A stretch of DNA of 64,000 nt from Mesorhizobium sp. YC-39 (GCF_025753795.1 NZ_JAOWPS010000002.1:310001-374000); one strand, 5' to 3'. Shown: positions 25,149 through 34,309, numbered from the stretch's first letter. The notes: generated by a model not told the origin, from the letters alone. Program-made: numbers and translations.

Positions 25149-25780
25149 GTGAGCAGGCAGTCCGCGACAACCTGGTAAAATGGGGCAAATCGCTGTTCGA
25201 GCGCGGCCTCACCGCAGGCTCGTCGGGCAACATGTCGGCAAGGCTCGACGACGGCTTTCTGTTCACGCCGACCAATTCCTGCCTCGGCTTTCTCGACGCC
25301 GACAGGCTCTCCAAACTCGACGCTTCGGGCAAGCATGTCTCGGGCGATGCGCCGACCAAGGAATTGCCGCTGCATTTCGGCTTTTACGACCAGCGGCCCA
25401 CGGCGCGCGCCGTGGTCCATCTTCATTCGACCTATGCGACGGCGCTGTCCTGCCTTACGGACGTTGATCCGGCCGACGCCATTCCGCCGATCACGCCCTA
25501 TGTCGTGATGCGTGTGGGACAGGTGCCGGTGGTGCCCTACACACGCCCCGGTTCCGAGGCGGTCAAGCCGCTGATCGATGCGCTGGCCGCGCGCCATCCC
25601 GCCGTCCTCCTGGAGAACCATGGCCCCGTGGTCGCCGGCGCCTCGCTCGATGCGGCGGTCTTCGCCATCGAGGAGCTCGAGGAAGCGGCAAAGCTTGCCA
25701 TCATCCTGCGAGGCATGAGCGTGCGCCATCTCGACGCCGGCGCCATCACCGAACTCAACCAGCATTTCAAGCTGAAGTGA
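25145..25780 (+). CDS. otnC: 3-oxo-tetronate 4-phosphate decarboxylase (OtnC), class II aldolase fold
   Basis: 211 aa. Class II aldolase/adducin fold with zinc-site histidines in VVHLHSTYATAL and ENHGPVVAG, and the substrate loop TAGSSGNMSARLDDG. In the tetronate route it decarboxylates 3-oxo-tetronate 4-phosphate to dihydroxyacetone phosphate. It overlaps otnK by four bases, and its stop abuts otnI. Without the context one would call it only an aldolase; the operon gives the specific function. Confidence 0.9.
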   Translation: MSEQAVRDNLVKWGKSLFERGLTAGSSGNMSARLDDGFLFTPTNSCLGFLDADRLSKLDASGKHVSGDAPTKELPLHFGFYDQRPTARAVVHLHSTYATALSCLTDVDPADAIPPITPYVVMRVGQVPVVPYTRPGSEAVKPLIDALAARHPAVLLENHGPVVAGASLDAAVFAIEELEEAAKLAIILRGMSVRHLDAGAITELNQHFKLK

Positions 25781-25782
25781 TC

Positions 25783-26559
25783 ATGCCGAAATTTTCCGCA
25801 AATCTCGGCTTCCTCTGGACTGACCTGCCCCTGCTGGACCGCATTGCTGCCGCCGCGTCGGCGGGCTTCAGGGCGGTTGAACTGCATTGGCCCTTTGACA
25901 TCGCAGCCGGGCTTGTGAAGCAGGCTTGCGAGGAGCACGGCGTGCAATTGCTCGGCATCAACACGCCTCTCGGTGATACCGCCAAGGGCGATTTCGGCCT
26001 CGGCGCTTTGCCCGGCCGTCAGGCGGATTTCGAGAACAGCCTCCATCAAGCCGCGGACTATGCGCGCCAGAGCGGCGCTTCATCGATCCATGTCATGGCC
26101 GGTGTCGTCGAGCCGGCGGCCAAGCCGGAAGCCACGGAGATATTCGCGCGCAACCTCGCATTCGCGGCCGATGCCGCCCCTGACCTGACACTGCTTCTGG
26201 AACCGATAAACCAGCGCGACAAGCCCAGGTATTTTTACTCGACGATCGCCGAGGCGGCAGCCTTGATCGATCGCGTTGGCGCGCCAAACATCCGGATCAT
26301 GTTCGACGTCTATCATGTCGGCGTCAGCGAAGGCGACATCCTCAAGCGCCTCGAACGGCACCTGCCGATGATCGGCCATGTACAGATCGCCGCCGTTCCC
26401 AGCCGCGCCGAGCCGGACGAAGGCGAGATCGCCTATAGCGCCGTGTTCGCAGCACTCGATCGGCTCGGCTATGCCGGCTGGGTCGGCTGTGAATACAAGC
26501 CGCGCGCCGGCACCGACGAGGGATTGCGCTGGCTGAAGGCGCTCCAGGTTTCGCTATAG
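25783..26559 (+). CDS. otnI: 2-oxo-tetronate isomerase (OtnI), hydroxypyruvate isomerase family
   Basis: 258 aa TIM barrel of the xylose-isomerase-like superfamily. Motifs: MPKFSANLGFLW at the start as in OtnI/YgbM, LLLEPINQRD (metal Glu), IMFDVYHVGVSEGD (Asp and His), IGHVQIAAVPSR and GCEYKPR. It interconverts 2-oxo- and 3-oxo-tetronate between the DenD and OtnK steps. A GTG at 25777 overlapping the otnC stop would add two residues; ATG matches the family start. Confidence 0.9.
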   Translation: MPKFSANLGFLWTDLPLLDRIAAAASAGFRAVELHWPFDIAAGLVKQACEEHGVQLLGINTPLGDTAKGDFGLGALPGRQADFENSLHQAADYARQSGASSIHVMAGVVEPAAKPEATEIFARNLAFAADAAPDLTLLLEPINQRDKPRYFYSTIAEAAALIDRVGAPNIRIMFDVYHVGVSEGDILKRLERHLPMIGHVQIAAVPSRAEPDEGEIAYSAVFAALDRLGYAGWVGCEYKPRAGTDEGLRWLKALQVSL

Positions 26560-26575
26560 GCAGAGGAAGATCGAC

Positions 26576-26986
26576 ATGCTCGCGACCAAGAAGGCACTCA
26601 CCATCGAAGCCGCGAAGGCGGTGGCGGCGGCCTGCGAGGCCGCGGCCAAGAAAGACAAGCTCAAGCTCGTCATCGCCATCGTCGACGATGGCGGTCATCT
26701 GATGCTCCTCCACCGCGATGACGGCGCGCAGGTCGGCAGCGTCGAGATCGCCACGCTGAAAGCCCGCACGGCGGTGCTGTTCAAGCGCCCGACCAAGGCG
26801 TTCCAGGATGTCGTCGAAGGTCAGGGCCGCTATGCCTTGCTCTGCATCCCCAACGGCATTCCGCTCGACGGCGGCGTGCTGCTCAAATCGGGTGAAGAGA
26901 TCATCGGCGCGATCGGCGTCAGCGGCGAAAGCGACGAGCAGGACGGCGACATCGGCCGCATCGGCGCCGCGATCCTGGCCAACTGA
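26576..26986 (+). CDS. GlcG/HbpS-family protein (DUF336)
   Basis: 136 aa. VIAIVDDGGHLMLLHRDDGA, then GVLLKSGEEIIGAIGVSG, is the signature of the GlcG/HbpS fold, small oligomeric proteins often encoded in glycolate, propanediol and sugar-acid operons. Heme or cofactor binding is known for some members; enzymatic activity is not settled. It lies 16 bases after otnI with a GAGGAAG ribosome binding site and closes the operon. Confidence 0.88.
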   Translation: MLATKKALTIEAAKAVAAACEAAAKKDKLKLVIAIVDDGGHLMLLHRDDGAQVGSVEIATLKARTAVLFKRPTKAFQDVVEGQGRYALLCIPNGIPLDGGVLLKSGEEIIGAIGVSGESDEQDGDIGRIGAAILAN

Positions 26987-27023
26987 GCGGGCAGCGGATT
27001 CTTCCCGAAGCGGACCAGCGCTA

Positions 27024-27860
27024 TCAGGCCAACTGCTTCTCCAACCCTTTCAGATATCCAAGCGCCCGGCGCGCCATCGCATCGGGATCGGACTTGCGGC
27101 TGGCAAAGCCGATCTCCATGGTGAGATGGCCGGAAAAGCCGATATCCCTCAGCGCCTGCATGACGCTCAGCCAATCGACGGCGCCGTCGCCGGGAACGCC
27201 GCGATCGGTATCGGCGAAATGGACGTGCGCAAGATCTTCACCCAGGATGCGGGCGTGGTCGGCGGAGACATCGTCACGGTAAAGCGCGTGAAAAGTGTCG
27301 AACATCGTCTTCACATTCGATGCGCCGCTGGCCCGCATCAGCTCGAGCGCCTGATGCGGCGTGTCGATGAGATTGCTGTCGGCTGCGGTCGGCTCGACAA
27401 CGATGGTCACGCCCTTGTCCGCCGCGTGTTTGGCGATCCTCGCCAGACAGTCGCGGCTGCGCTCGAATGCCTCGGCGCGGGTGGTGCCGAAGACCTGCCA
27501 GCCGGCAATGTAGAGGACGAGCCTGGCGCCGAGATCAGCGGCCAGGTCGACCACCTCGCCATAATGATGAACCGTCGCTTCGCGCTCTTCCTTGAGCGGC
27601 GAGGCCGGATTGTGGCCGGGTCCGCCGCCCGGCGCGGGCAGCAGGCTGACGGCCGGCAAGCCCTCCCCATCCATCAGCCGCTTCAATTCACGCCGCCTGG
27701 CAGCACCGAGATAAGCGGGCCAGGCATGCGGCGCCGCGCAGCCGATCTCGATGCCGTCATAACCGATGCGCGCCAGACGCCGCACCACCTCATCGAGCTC
27801 ATAAGAGGGAAGCCAGCTTGGAAAGCTGCCATAGGCCCAGCTGTTGAATGCGTATTTCAT
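27024..27860 (-). CDS. sugar phosphate isomerase/epimerase-like TIM-barrel protein
   Basis: 278 aa. ATG 27860 has GGGAGGAG four bases upstream. Metal-site motifs of the AP-endonuclease-2 / ketose 3-epimerase fold are present: VVEPTAADSN, MFDTFHALYRDD, HVHFADTDR and MEIGF. Substrate unknown; a tetrulose or tetrulose phosphate would fit the neighbours. It is divergent from the MocA-family oxidoreductase gene, with a LacI-type site (27888-27897) and a 20-bp palindrome between them. Confidence 0.82.
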   Translation of the reverse strand: MKYAFNSWAYGSFPSWLPSYELDEVVRRLARIGYDGIEIGCAAPHAWPAYLGAARRRELKRLMDGEGLPAVSLLPAPGGGPGHNPASPLKEEREATVHHYGEVVDLAADLGARLVLYIAGWQVFGTTRAEAFERSRDCLARIAKHAADKGVTIVVEPTAADSNLIDTPHQALELMRASGASNVKTMFDTFHALYRDDVSADHARILGEDLAHVHFADTDRGVPGDGAVDWLSVMQALRDIGFSGHLTMEIGFASRKSDPDAMARRALGYLKGLEKQLA

Positions 27861-27887
27861 CCGTCTCCTCCCAGAGAGCGTGTTAGG

Positions 27888-27897
27888 TAAACGATTG
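27888..27897. promoter_or_regulatory. LacI-type half operator TAAACGATTG
   Basis: Shares TAAACGATT with the site upstream of lacI (39222-39231) and resembles the palindrome TAATCGATTA at 28090. It sits 28 bases before the start of the leftward isomerase gene. Confidence 0.4.
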
Positions 27898-27944
27898 TCT
27901 GGTTTCGCCATGCCTGTCAATCTGCGACCCTAGAGACGCTCCCC

Positions 27945-27964
27945 GTCGCCAACATGTTGGCGAC
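27945..27964. promoter_or_regulatory. perfect 20-bp palindrome
   Basis: GTCGCCAACA followed directly by its exact reverse complement TGTTGGCGAC, centred in the divergent intergenic region. With no loop it is a protein-binding site rather than an RNA hairpin. The binding regulator is unknown. Confidence 0.55.
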
Positions 27965-28053
27965 TCATTCCTATCCGCTTAAACTCCCCAATAATTCAAT
28001 ATACTGAGCCATAATGTGGCAATCCTGCTGACTTTCTGGAACCCTTCCCGCAC

Positions 28054-28099
28054 TTGACAAATGCCAGCCACTTCGGCTTTCTGGGTACGTAATCGATTA
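28054..28099 (+). promoter_or_regulatory. promoter -35 and LacI-type operator TAATCGATTA
   Basis: TTGACA at 28054-28059; the hexamer 17 bases on (CTTTCT) is a poor -10. The palindrome TAATCGATTA (28090-28099) lies just downstream, where a LacI-family repressor would block transcription. The -10 is the weak point. Confidence 0.45.
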
Positions 28100-28146
28100 A
28101 CATCAGAGAGCTCTTAGGCTCCGCGATGCGATCATGGGAGGAGAGT

Positions 28147-29166
28147 TTGGCGTCAGAGCTCCGCTGGGGCGTGCTGGGCACGGCTGATATCGCGCGCTCG
28201 CAGGTCGTGCCGGCGATACAGGCGTCGACAAACGGTCGCGTCGTTGCGGTTGCCGGGCGCGATCCGCGCCGCACGGCCGACTTCGCCGCCACGCTCGGCA
28301 TCGACAGGACTTTCGAGACCTATGCCGGGCTGATCGCTTCGCCGGATGTCGATGCGGTCTATATTCCGCTTCCCAACAGCCTGCATGCCGAATGGTCCCT
28401 GGCGGCAGCCGACGCCGGCAAGCCGGTGCTGTGCGAAAAGCCGCTCGCCCTGACCGCGAAGGATGCACGGCGCGTCGCCGATCGTTTCGCGGCGAAGAGC
28501 TTACCGCTGATGGAAGGCTTCATGTACCGCTTCCACCCACAGAATGTGCGGGCGCTGGAGCTGGTCGCCAGCGGCGCGATCGGCACGGTCCGCGAGGTGC
28601 GGGCACACCTTTCCGTCGATATCATGCAGGCCGCCGCGAGCGGCAATGTGCGTTTCGACAAGGCACTTGGCGGCGGCTCGCTGCTCGACATGGGCTGTTA
28701 TGCCGTGAACGTCGTCCGGCGCATCTTCGGCGAAGAACCGGTCGCCGCAATGGGCGTTCTCGATCTCGACAAGAAAAGCGGCGTCGATCTTGCCGCCACC
28801 GCCCTGCTGCTGTTTTCCGATGGGCGCAGCGCGTCGGTCTCGTCGTCGTTCAAGGCGAATGGGCAAGGAACCTACCAGATCATCGGCACCAGGGGCACGA
28901 TCGAGGTGCCGCGCGCCTTCCTCCCTGGCATGGGCAGCCGCGCCGCCGAAGGGCTCATCATCGTCGTCGACGCCGATGGGCATCGTGTCGAGACCCGGTT
29001 CGAGCCAGTCGATCAATACCGCCTGATGGCGGAGGCCTTCGCCGGCGCGGTGCTGTCCGGACGCCCGGTCCCCTACCCGCCGCGGGATGCCGTCGACAAT
29101 CTGCGTGTGCTCGATGCGATCGCTGCCTCGGCCGGATCGGGAATGCGAACGGAGATCAAAGCTTGA
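28147..29166 (+). CDS. Gfo/Idh/MocA-family oxidoreductase
   Basis: 339 aa. N-terminal Rossmann domain (WGVLGTADIARS) and the family hallmark CEKPLALTAKDA with the catalytic Lys. It oxidises or reduces a polyol, sugar or cyclitol with NAD(P). Start choice: the ATG at 28126 has the GGGAGGAG site inside its coding frame, so TTG 28147, three bases after that site, is more likely. Its stop overlaps a TTG that could start the next gene (TTGA), so the two are coupled. Confidence 0.86.
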   Translation: MASELRWGVLGTADIARSQVVPAIQASTNGRVVAVAGRDPRRTADFAATLGIDRTFETYAGLIASPDVDAVYIPLPNSLHAEWSLAAADAGKPVLCEKPLALTAKDARRVADRFAAKSLPLMEGFMYRFHPQNVRALELVASGAIGTVREVRAHLSVDIMQAAASGNVRFDKALGGGSLLDMGCYAVNVVRRIFGEEPVAAMGVLDLDKKSGVDLAATALLLFSDGRSASVSSSFKANGQGTYQIIGTRGTIEVPRAFLPGMGSRAAEGLIIVVDADGHRVETRFEPVDQYRLMAEAFAGAVLSGRPVPYPPRDAVDNLRVLDAIAASAGSGMRTEIKA

Positions 29167-29177
29167 CTGCCGCAGCC

Positions 29178-31265
29178 ATGAAGCCGACCGAACCGGCACC
29201 CGCCTTTCGCCGCCTGTTCAGCCCGTTCCGCATCCGCAACGTGGCGCTGAAGAACCGCATCGTGTTCCAACCGCATTTCACGGCACTCGGCAATCTCGAC
29301 GGCATGGGCTCGGACGACCACATCGCCTACCACGAGGCCCGTGCCCGCGGCGGCACGGCGCTGATCGTCTTCGAGAGTCAGGCCGTGCATCCGACCGGAA
29401 AAATGTCGCGACGCTTCGTCAGCGCCTGGGACCCGGCGGTGATCCCGTTCTACCGGCGGCTCACCGCAAGCGTGCAGGCGCATGGCACCAGGATCTTCGG
29501 CCAGCTGACGCATGGCGGACACACCTCGCTGGAACGCCCGCCTCATCTTTTGTGGGCGCCCTCGCAGATGCCCGAACCATCGAGCCATTTTTCCACCAAG
29601 GCGATGGATGTCGAGGACATCGAGGCGGCCGTCGAGGGCTTTGCCGTCAGCGCGCGCAACGCGCTGGTGGGCGGCTTTGACGGCGTCGAGATCAAGGTGG
29701 CGCATGACGGATTGCTGCGCTCCTTCGCCTCGCCCTTCTTCAACCGGCGCACCGACGGCTATGGCGGCTCTTTCGAAAATCGCATGCGCTTCACCGTCGA
29801 GGTGCTGGAGGCGATCAAGCGCGCGACGTCGGATGATTTTCCGGTCGGCGTTCGCATTTGCCTCGACGAATTCACCACCTTCGGCTACGGGCTCGATTAC
29901 GGGCTGAAGATGGCCGACCATATCGAGCGCACCGGCTGCGTCGACTATCTGAATGCCGATGCCGGCTCCTTCTCCAGCTACTGGATGGAAATCCCGCCGG
30001 CGGCCGTCACGGCGGGCAGCTTTCGCGGGCTGAACGCGGCGCTGAAGCAGCAGAGCAAGCTGCCGGTCGTGGCTTTCGGCCGTATCGCGCCGCCGAGCCT
30101 GGCGGAAGAGATGCTGGAGGCCGGCGACGCCGATCTCATCGGCTTCGCGCGGCAACTGGTCGCCGACGCCGAGACACCCGAAAAGCTCCGGCGCGGCGAC
30201 GCCCATCTGGTGCGGCCCTGCATCGCCTGCAACGATGCCTGCATCTACCAGGTCGGCCAGGAGAAGGGCATTCGCTGCATCCACAATCCAGCCGCCGGGC
30301 GCGAGCGCCAGATCGACGATACCGTGTTCGCCAAAGCGGCGACGCGCCGCAAGATCGTCATTGTCGGCGGTGGTCCGGCCGGGTTGAAGACGGCCGAGAT
30401 CGCGGCGCGGCGCGGCCATGACGTGACCATATTGGAGCGCTGGACATCGCTCGGCGGACAGATAAGGCTCGCCGCGCGACAGCCCGAGCACCAGTCGGTC
30501 GCCGGCGTCACCGAGCATCTCGAGGCGATGGTGCGCCATCTCGGAGTCCCGATCAGGCTGGGCATCGACGCGACGCCGGAACTGCTTGCCGCAGAGAATG
30601 CCGACCATATCGTTCTCGCCACCGGCTCCGAACCCAATCTGCCCGGTAGCGCCGGCCGCTCCAGCCAGCAGGGATCCGAGGCGCTGGCCCTGGGCCGTCA
30701 GATCCGCCCGGAGATTACGGGACTGGACCTGCCCTTCGTCCATTCAGGCGATGCCGTCATGTCGGGAGCGGTTCGCCTCTCGGGCAAGGTCCTCGTCGTC
30801 GACAATAATGGCCACTGGGAGGGCGCCGGCACCGCCGAATATCTCGCCGACAACGGATGCAGCGTCGAGATGGTGACGCCGGACATGATGGTCGGCGGCG
30901 ACATCGAAAGCGGAACGCGCACGCTGTTCTACCGCCGCGCCGCCATAAAGAATATTTCGATCCGACCAGGACTGGCGCTGAAGCAAATCGCGCCCGGGCG
31001 CGTCACGCTGCAGCCGGTGTTCAGCGGTGCCGGCACGCAAGGCTTCGGACGCTATCTGCTTGTCGCCGGCGGCGACATTCTCGTCGAGGACTTCGACGCC
31101 GTCGTCGCCATCATCGGCCGCCGCTCGCGCGAGGATCTCTACCATCGGTGCCGGGCCTCGCCTCTGCTCGCCGGCGTGAAAATAAGCCGGATCGGAGACG
31201 CAGTGGCCCCGCGCCTGATCGAAAGCAACATCGCAGAAGCGTATCAACTGGGACTCTCGCTTTGA
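29178..31265 (+). CDS. NADH:flavin oxidoreductase (old yellow enzyme) fused to FAD/NAD domain
   Basis: 695 aa. The N-terminal FMN TIM barrel (about 10-345: FSPFRIRNVALKNRIVFQPH, FGQLTHGGH, FFNRRTDGYGGSFENRM) is followed by a 4Fe-4S cysteine cluster CIACNDACIYQ ... GIRCIHN and an FAD/NAD domain (KIVIVGGGPAGLKTAEIAAR). This is the layout of 2,4-dienoyl-CoA reductase and trimethylamine dehydrogenase. Within a sugar operon a demethylase or enone reductase role is possible; the substrate is not known. TTG 29163 overlapping the previous stop is an alternative start. The stop is 15 bases before the AACTGG-type operator. Confidence 0.87.
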   Translation: MKPTEPAPAFRRLFSPFRIRNVALKNRIVFQPHFTALGNLDGMGSDDHIAYHEARARGGTALIVFESQAVHPTGKMSRRFVSAWDPAVIPFYRRLTASVQAHGTRIFGQLTHGGHTSLERPPHLLWAPSQMPEPSSHFSTKAMDVEDIEAAVEGFAVSARNALVGGFDGVEIKVAHDGLLRSFASPFFNRRTDGYGGSFENRMRFTVEVLEAIKRATSDDFPVGVRICLDEFTTFGYGLDYGLKMADHIERTGCVDYLNADAGSFSSYWMEIPPAAVTAGSFRGLNAALKQQSKLPVVAFGRIAPPSLAEEMLEAGDADLIGFARQLVADAETPEKLRRGDAHLVRPCIACNDACIYQVGQEKGIRCIHNPAAGRERQIDDTVFAKAATRRKIVIVGGGPAGLKTAEIAARRGHDVTILERWTSLGGQIRLAARQPEHQSVAGVTEHLEAMVRHLGVPIRLGIDATPELLAAENADHIVLATGSEPNLPGSAGRSSQQGSEALALGRQIRPEITGLDLPFVHSGDAVMSGAVRLSGKVLVVDNNGHWEGAGTAEYLADNGCSVEMVTPDMMVGGDIESGTRTLFYRRAAIKNISIRPGLALKQIAPGRVTLQPVFSGAGTQGFGRYLLVAGGDILVEDFDAVVAIIGRRSREDLYHRCRASPLLAGVKISRIGDAVAPRLIESNIAEAYQLGLSL

Positions 31266-31280
31266 TCCGGTCAAAAAATC

Positions 31281-31305
31281 AACTGGTCCGCTGTCTCTAC
31301 CAGTT
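31281..31305. promoter_or_regulatory. operator candidate AACTGG-N13-CCAGTT before ABC operon
   Basis: The 9-bp inverted repeat TCAACTGGT / ACCAGTTGA starts at 31279. Its core AACTGG-N13-CCAGTT has exactly the spacing of the site before gntR. TTGACA (31304-31309), a possible -35, overlaps the right arm, so a bound regulator would block the promoter of the ABC operon. Confidence 0.6.
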
Positions 31306-31429
31306 GACATGTGCAAAGGGGGCTAATAGCGTGATCTTGTATCGAGGAACGGCAGGCAAGGCCTTCGGACTTCGATCCGCTTCCGTCCGGGCGAACCGGA
31401 GGAAGGCGGACATGGGAGGAGAAACAATC

Positions 31430-31498
31430 ATGCGCGCATCATCCGCGCCTGTGCAGCAGGCGGAGACCATCCGTCCGCCTTGCGCCGAGGCCTTGTGA
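31430..31498 (+). CDS. 22-codon leader ORF overlapping the ABC ATPase start
   Basis: GGGAGGAG (31414-31421) lies eight bases before this ATG. The frame encodes 22 residues (MRASSAPVQQAETIRPPCAE plus two) and stops in TGATG, sharing one base with the ATPase ATG. The ATPase has no ribosome binding site of its own, so its translation probably depends on this leader. A similar leader precedes the second ABC operon (43798-43857). No stop-signal codon runs are seen. Confidence 0.45.
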   Translation: MRASSAPVQQAETIRPPCAEAL

Positions 31499-33006
31499 TG
31501 AGCGCCGTGGAAAATCTCGTCGACGACCAGCCGAGAGAGGTTCTGGTCGCGCGCGGCCTGACCAAATCCTTCCCTGGCGTGCTGGCGCTCGACAATGTCG
31601 ATTTTGATGTCCGTGCGGGCGAGGTCACGGCGCTGCTCGGCGAGAACGGTGCTGGCAAATCGACGCTGATCAAGCTTATGGCAGGCTTCTATTCAGCCGA
31701 TCGCGGCGAGATTTCCGTCGACGGCAAGCCGATGCACGCCGACCCGGCCGCGGCGCATCGGATAGGCGTCGCCACCATCCATCAGGACGCGCATCTGGTG
31801 CCGGCCATGTCGGTCGCCGAAAACATCATGCTCGGCCGCTGGCCGACGCGCTACGGCCTGGTTTCGGTCAACCGCCAGCGCCAGCGCGCCTTGGACGCGC
31901 TTGCCCGCGTCGCGCCGCACCTCAACGCCTCGACGCCGGCCGGCCGCCTGTCGCCCGCCGACCAGCAGCTTGTCGAGATCGCCCGCGCCATCTCCGAGGA
32001 TTCCAAGGTCCTCGTCATGGACGAGCCGACCACCTCACTGTCGCCACCGGAGATCGACCGCCTCTTCGGTGTCGTCAACGACCTCAAGGCCAAGGGCCTC
32101 GGCATCGTCTTCGTGTCGCACTGGCTGGAGGAAGTGTTCCGCATCGCCGACCGCGTGACCGTTCTGCGTGACGGGCGGCTGGTCGGCACAAGACCGATCT
32201 CCGAGCTCGACCACGACAAGGTCATCCGCATGATGGTCGGACGCGACGTGCGCGAGACGATCGCCGAGGCCCGGCCGATCGGCGAAATTGTGCTTTCGGT
32301 GCGCAATCTCAATCGCGACAATGTGCTCAGCAACATCTCCTTCGACGTCCGGGCCGGCGAAATCGTCGGCATGTCGGGCCTTGTCGGCGCCGGCCGCAGC
32401 GAGCTAGCCGCCTGCATCTTTGGCATCGATCCCTATGACAGCGGCGCGGTCGAGATCGCCGGCCGGCAGATCGCGCCCAATGATCCCAAGGCGGCGATCG
32501 AGGCCGGCATCGGCCTTGTGCCCGAGGACCGCCGTCGCCAGGCGCTGGTCAGCCTGCTTGCCGTGCGCACCAACATCACGCTCTCGCTGCTCGAGCGGGT
32601 CAAGACATGGGGCTTCCTGTCGATCACCAAGGAAGAGGAAATCGCCGCTCGCGAGATGAAGGCGCTGGCGGTCAAGGCGCCGTCGTCCAGGACGCGCGTT
32701 TCAACGCTGTCAGGCGGCAACCAGCAGAAGGTGGTGCTTGCCCGCTGGCTGGCGCGCCACCCGAAGGTGCTGATCCTCGACGAGCCGACGAAAGGCATCG
32801 ACGTCGGTGCCAAATCGGAGATCAGCGAGCTGGTGCTGCGCCTGGCGCGCGGTGGCATGGGCATCCTGCTGATCAGCTCGGAACTGCCGGAAATCCTGTC
32901 GCTCAGCGACCGGGTTCTGGTGATGCGCTCGGGCCGCATCGCCGCCTCGCTGCCGCGCTCCGAAGCCACCAGCGAGACCATCATGAGCTACGCGACGACG
33001 GGTTGA
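31498..33006 (+). CDS. sugar ABC transporter ATPase (RbsA/CUT2 type)
   Basis: 502 aa, two fused nucleotide-binding domains as in RbsA. First half: Walker A LLGENGAGKSTLIKLMAG, degenerate signature LSPADQQLVEIARAI, Walker B VLVMDEPTTSLS. Second half: GMSGLVGAGRSELAA in place of a normal Walker A, signature LSGGNQQKVVLARWL, Walker B VLILDEPTKGID. It energises uptake of a monosaccharide or polyol. Start ATG 31498 is coupled to the leader stop; permease and binding-protein genes follow. Confidence 0.93.
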   Translation: MSAVENLVDDQPREVLVARGLTKSFPGVLALDNVDFDVRAGEVTALLGENGAGKSTLIKLMAGFYSADRGEISVDGKPMHADPAAAHRIGVATIHQDAHLVPAMSVAENIMLGRWPTRYGLVSVNRQRQRALDALARVAPHLNASTPAGRLSPADQQLVEIARAISEDSKVLVMDEPTTSLSPPEIDRLFGVVNDLKAKGLGIVFVSHWLEEVFRIADRVTVLRDGRLVGTRPISELDHDKVIRMMVGRDVRETIAEARPIGEIVLSVRNLNRDNVLSNISFDVRAGEIVGMSGLVGAGRSELAACIFGIDPYDSGAVEIAGRQIAPNDPKAAIEAGIGLVPEDRRRQALVSLLAVRTNITLSLLERVKTWGFLSITKEEEIAAREMKALAVKAPSSRTRVSTLSGGNQQKVVLARWLARHPKVLILDEPTKGIDVGAKSEISELVLRLARGGMGILLISSELPEILSLSDRVLVMRSGRIAASLPRSEATSETIMSYATTG

Positions 33007-33016
33007 GGAGACATCA

Positions 33017-34087
33017 ATGGCACTGGAGAGCCCCTCGATGAGCGACCGCATTGCAAACCGGGCAACCGGCCTGTCGGCGTTGCGTGGAAAAATCTCGTTC
33101 ATCGACCTGATGCAGAGCGTCGGCCTGCTGGCCGTCATTCTGCTCGGCTGCGCGATCATGAGCATCATGAGCCCGGTCTTCGCCACGGTGCGCAACATCG
33201 AGAACGTGCTGCAATCGGCGACGATTATCGCTGTGGTGGCGATCGGCCAGACCTTCGTCATCCTCATTGCCGGCATCGACCTGTCGGTGGCTTCCGTGCT
33301 TGTGCTCGCATCGGTGCTGTCGGTCGGCCTGGTCAATTTCTATGGCTGGTCGCCCGAACTTGCCATCGTCGCGGCCCTTGCCGCCGGCATGGGCGTCGGC
33401 CTAGTCAACGGCCTTGCCGTCACCAAGCTCCGCATCCCGGCGCTGATCGCGACGCTCGCAACGATGACGATCGCGCGCGGCCTCGCCTACATATTCTCGG
33501 GCGGCACCAACATCGCGCCGGTGCCCAAGCTTTTCGTGGAACTGCAGGCAGGCCGCATCTTCGGCATTCCGGCGGTGATCATGCTGACGATCGTGCTCGC
33601 CATTATCGCGCAGGTGGTGCTGTCGCGCACGCAGTTCGGGCGCTCGGTCTATGCGACCGGCGGCAATCCGCTCGCCGCGAGGCTCGCCGGCATCAATACC
33701 GAGCGCGTCATCATCGCCACTTTCGTGATTTCGGGGCTGATGGCCGCGATCGCCGGGCTTCTGATCACGGCGCGCTTCGAGGCGGGCGCCGCCACGGCCG
33801 CCCAGGGCTTGGAGCTCGCCGTCATCGCCGCCGTGGTCATTGGCGGCGTCAGCCTGTTCGGCGGTGAAGGCAATATGGGCGGCATGCTGCTCGGCGTCAT
33901 CCTGCTCGGTCTGGTGCAGAATGCGGTCAACCTGCTCAACGTGCCGCCAAACTGGGATTCGGTGGTCAGCGGTCTCGTCATCGCCGCCGCCGCCGCACTC
34001 GATGTCTATCGCCGGAAATATCTCGAGGCCGGCATGCGTAAGAAGGTCATAGCGACGAAGGCAAGCAAACCGACCAAACTATCGTAG
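33017..34087 (+). CDS. sugar ABC transporter permease (RbsC type)
   Basis: 356 aa with eight to ten hydrophobic helices and the CUT2 permease motifs GQTFVILIAGIDLSVASVL near the N-terminus and GRSVYATGGNPLAARLAGI in the middle. The ATG has GAGGAG six bases upstream, 10 bases after the ATPase stop. It forms the inner-membrane channel with the preceding ATPase. Confidence 0.93.
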   Translation: MALESPSMSDRIANRATGLSALRGKISFIDLMQSVGLLAVILLGCAIMSIMSPVFATVRNIENVLQSATIIAVVAIGQTFVILIAGIDLSVASVLVLASVLSVGLVNFYGWSPELAIVAALAAGMGVGLVNGLAVTKLRIPALIATLATMTIARGLAYIFSGGTNIAPVPKLFVELQAGRIFGIPAVIMLTIVLAIIAQVVLSRTQFGRSVYATGGNPLAARLAGINTERVIIATFVISGLMAAIAGLLITARFEAGAATAAQGLELAVIAAVVIGGVSLFGGEGNMGGMLLGVILLGLVQNAVNLLNVPPNWDSVVSGLVIAAAAALDVYRRKYLEAGMRKKVIATKASKPTKLS

Positions 34088-34309
34088 CCTGAACGCGCGT
34101 TCCGAAGCGAACGCCAACCGACAATAAGGATTGCCCGGAACCAACGCCTCTCCGGCGAACGGGGATGCTTTGCCCTTCGGGACCGTAAGTGCCAATCGCG
34201 GCGCGCTGCCGCGACCACTGCCCGGAATTGGTCCCCGGAATCGATCGGAAAAGCCAGAGCCGGAACAAGCCATTCGACAGACAGCAACCGTTCAAGTGGA
34301 GGAGACGAC

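Noticed and set aside
28392..29162. N-terminal extension of the flavin oxidoreductase frame back to 28392
   Set aside because: This part is an out-of-frame reading of the MocA-family gene; the protein begins at 29178 (or 29163).
29073..30743. 556-codon open frame on the minus strand opposite the flavin oxidoreductase gene
   Set aside because: High-GC shadow frame; the plus strand gives a full domain match with FMN, Fe-S and FAD motifs.
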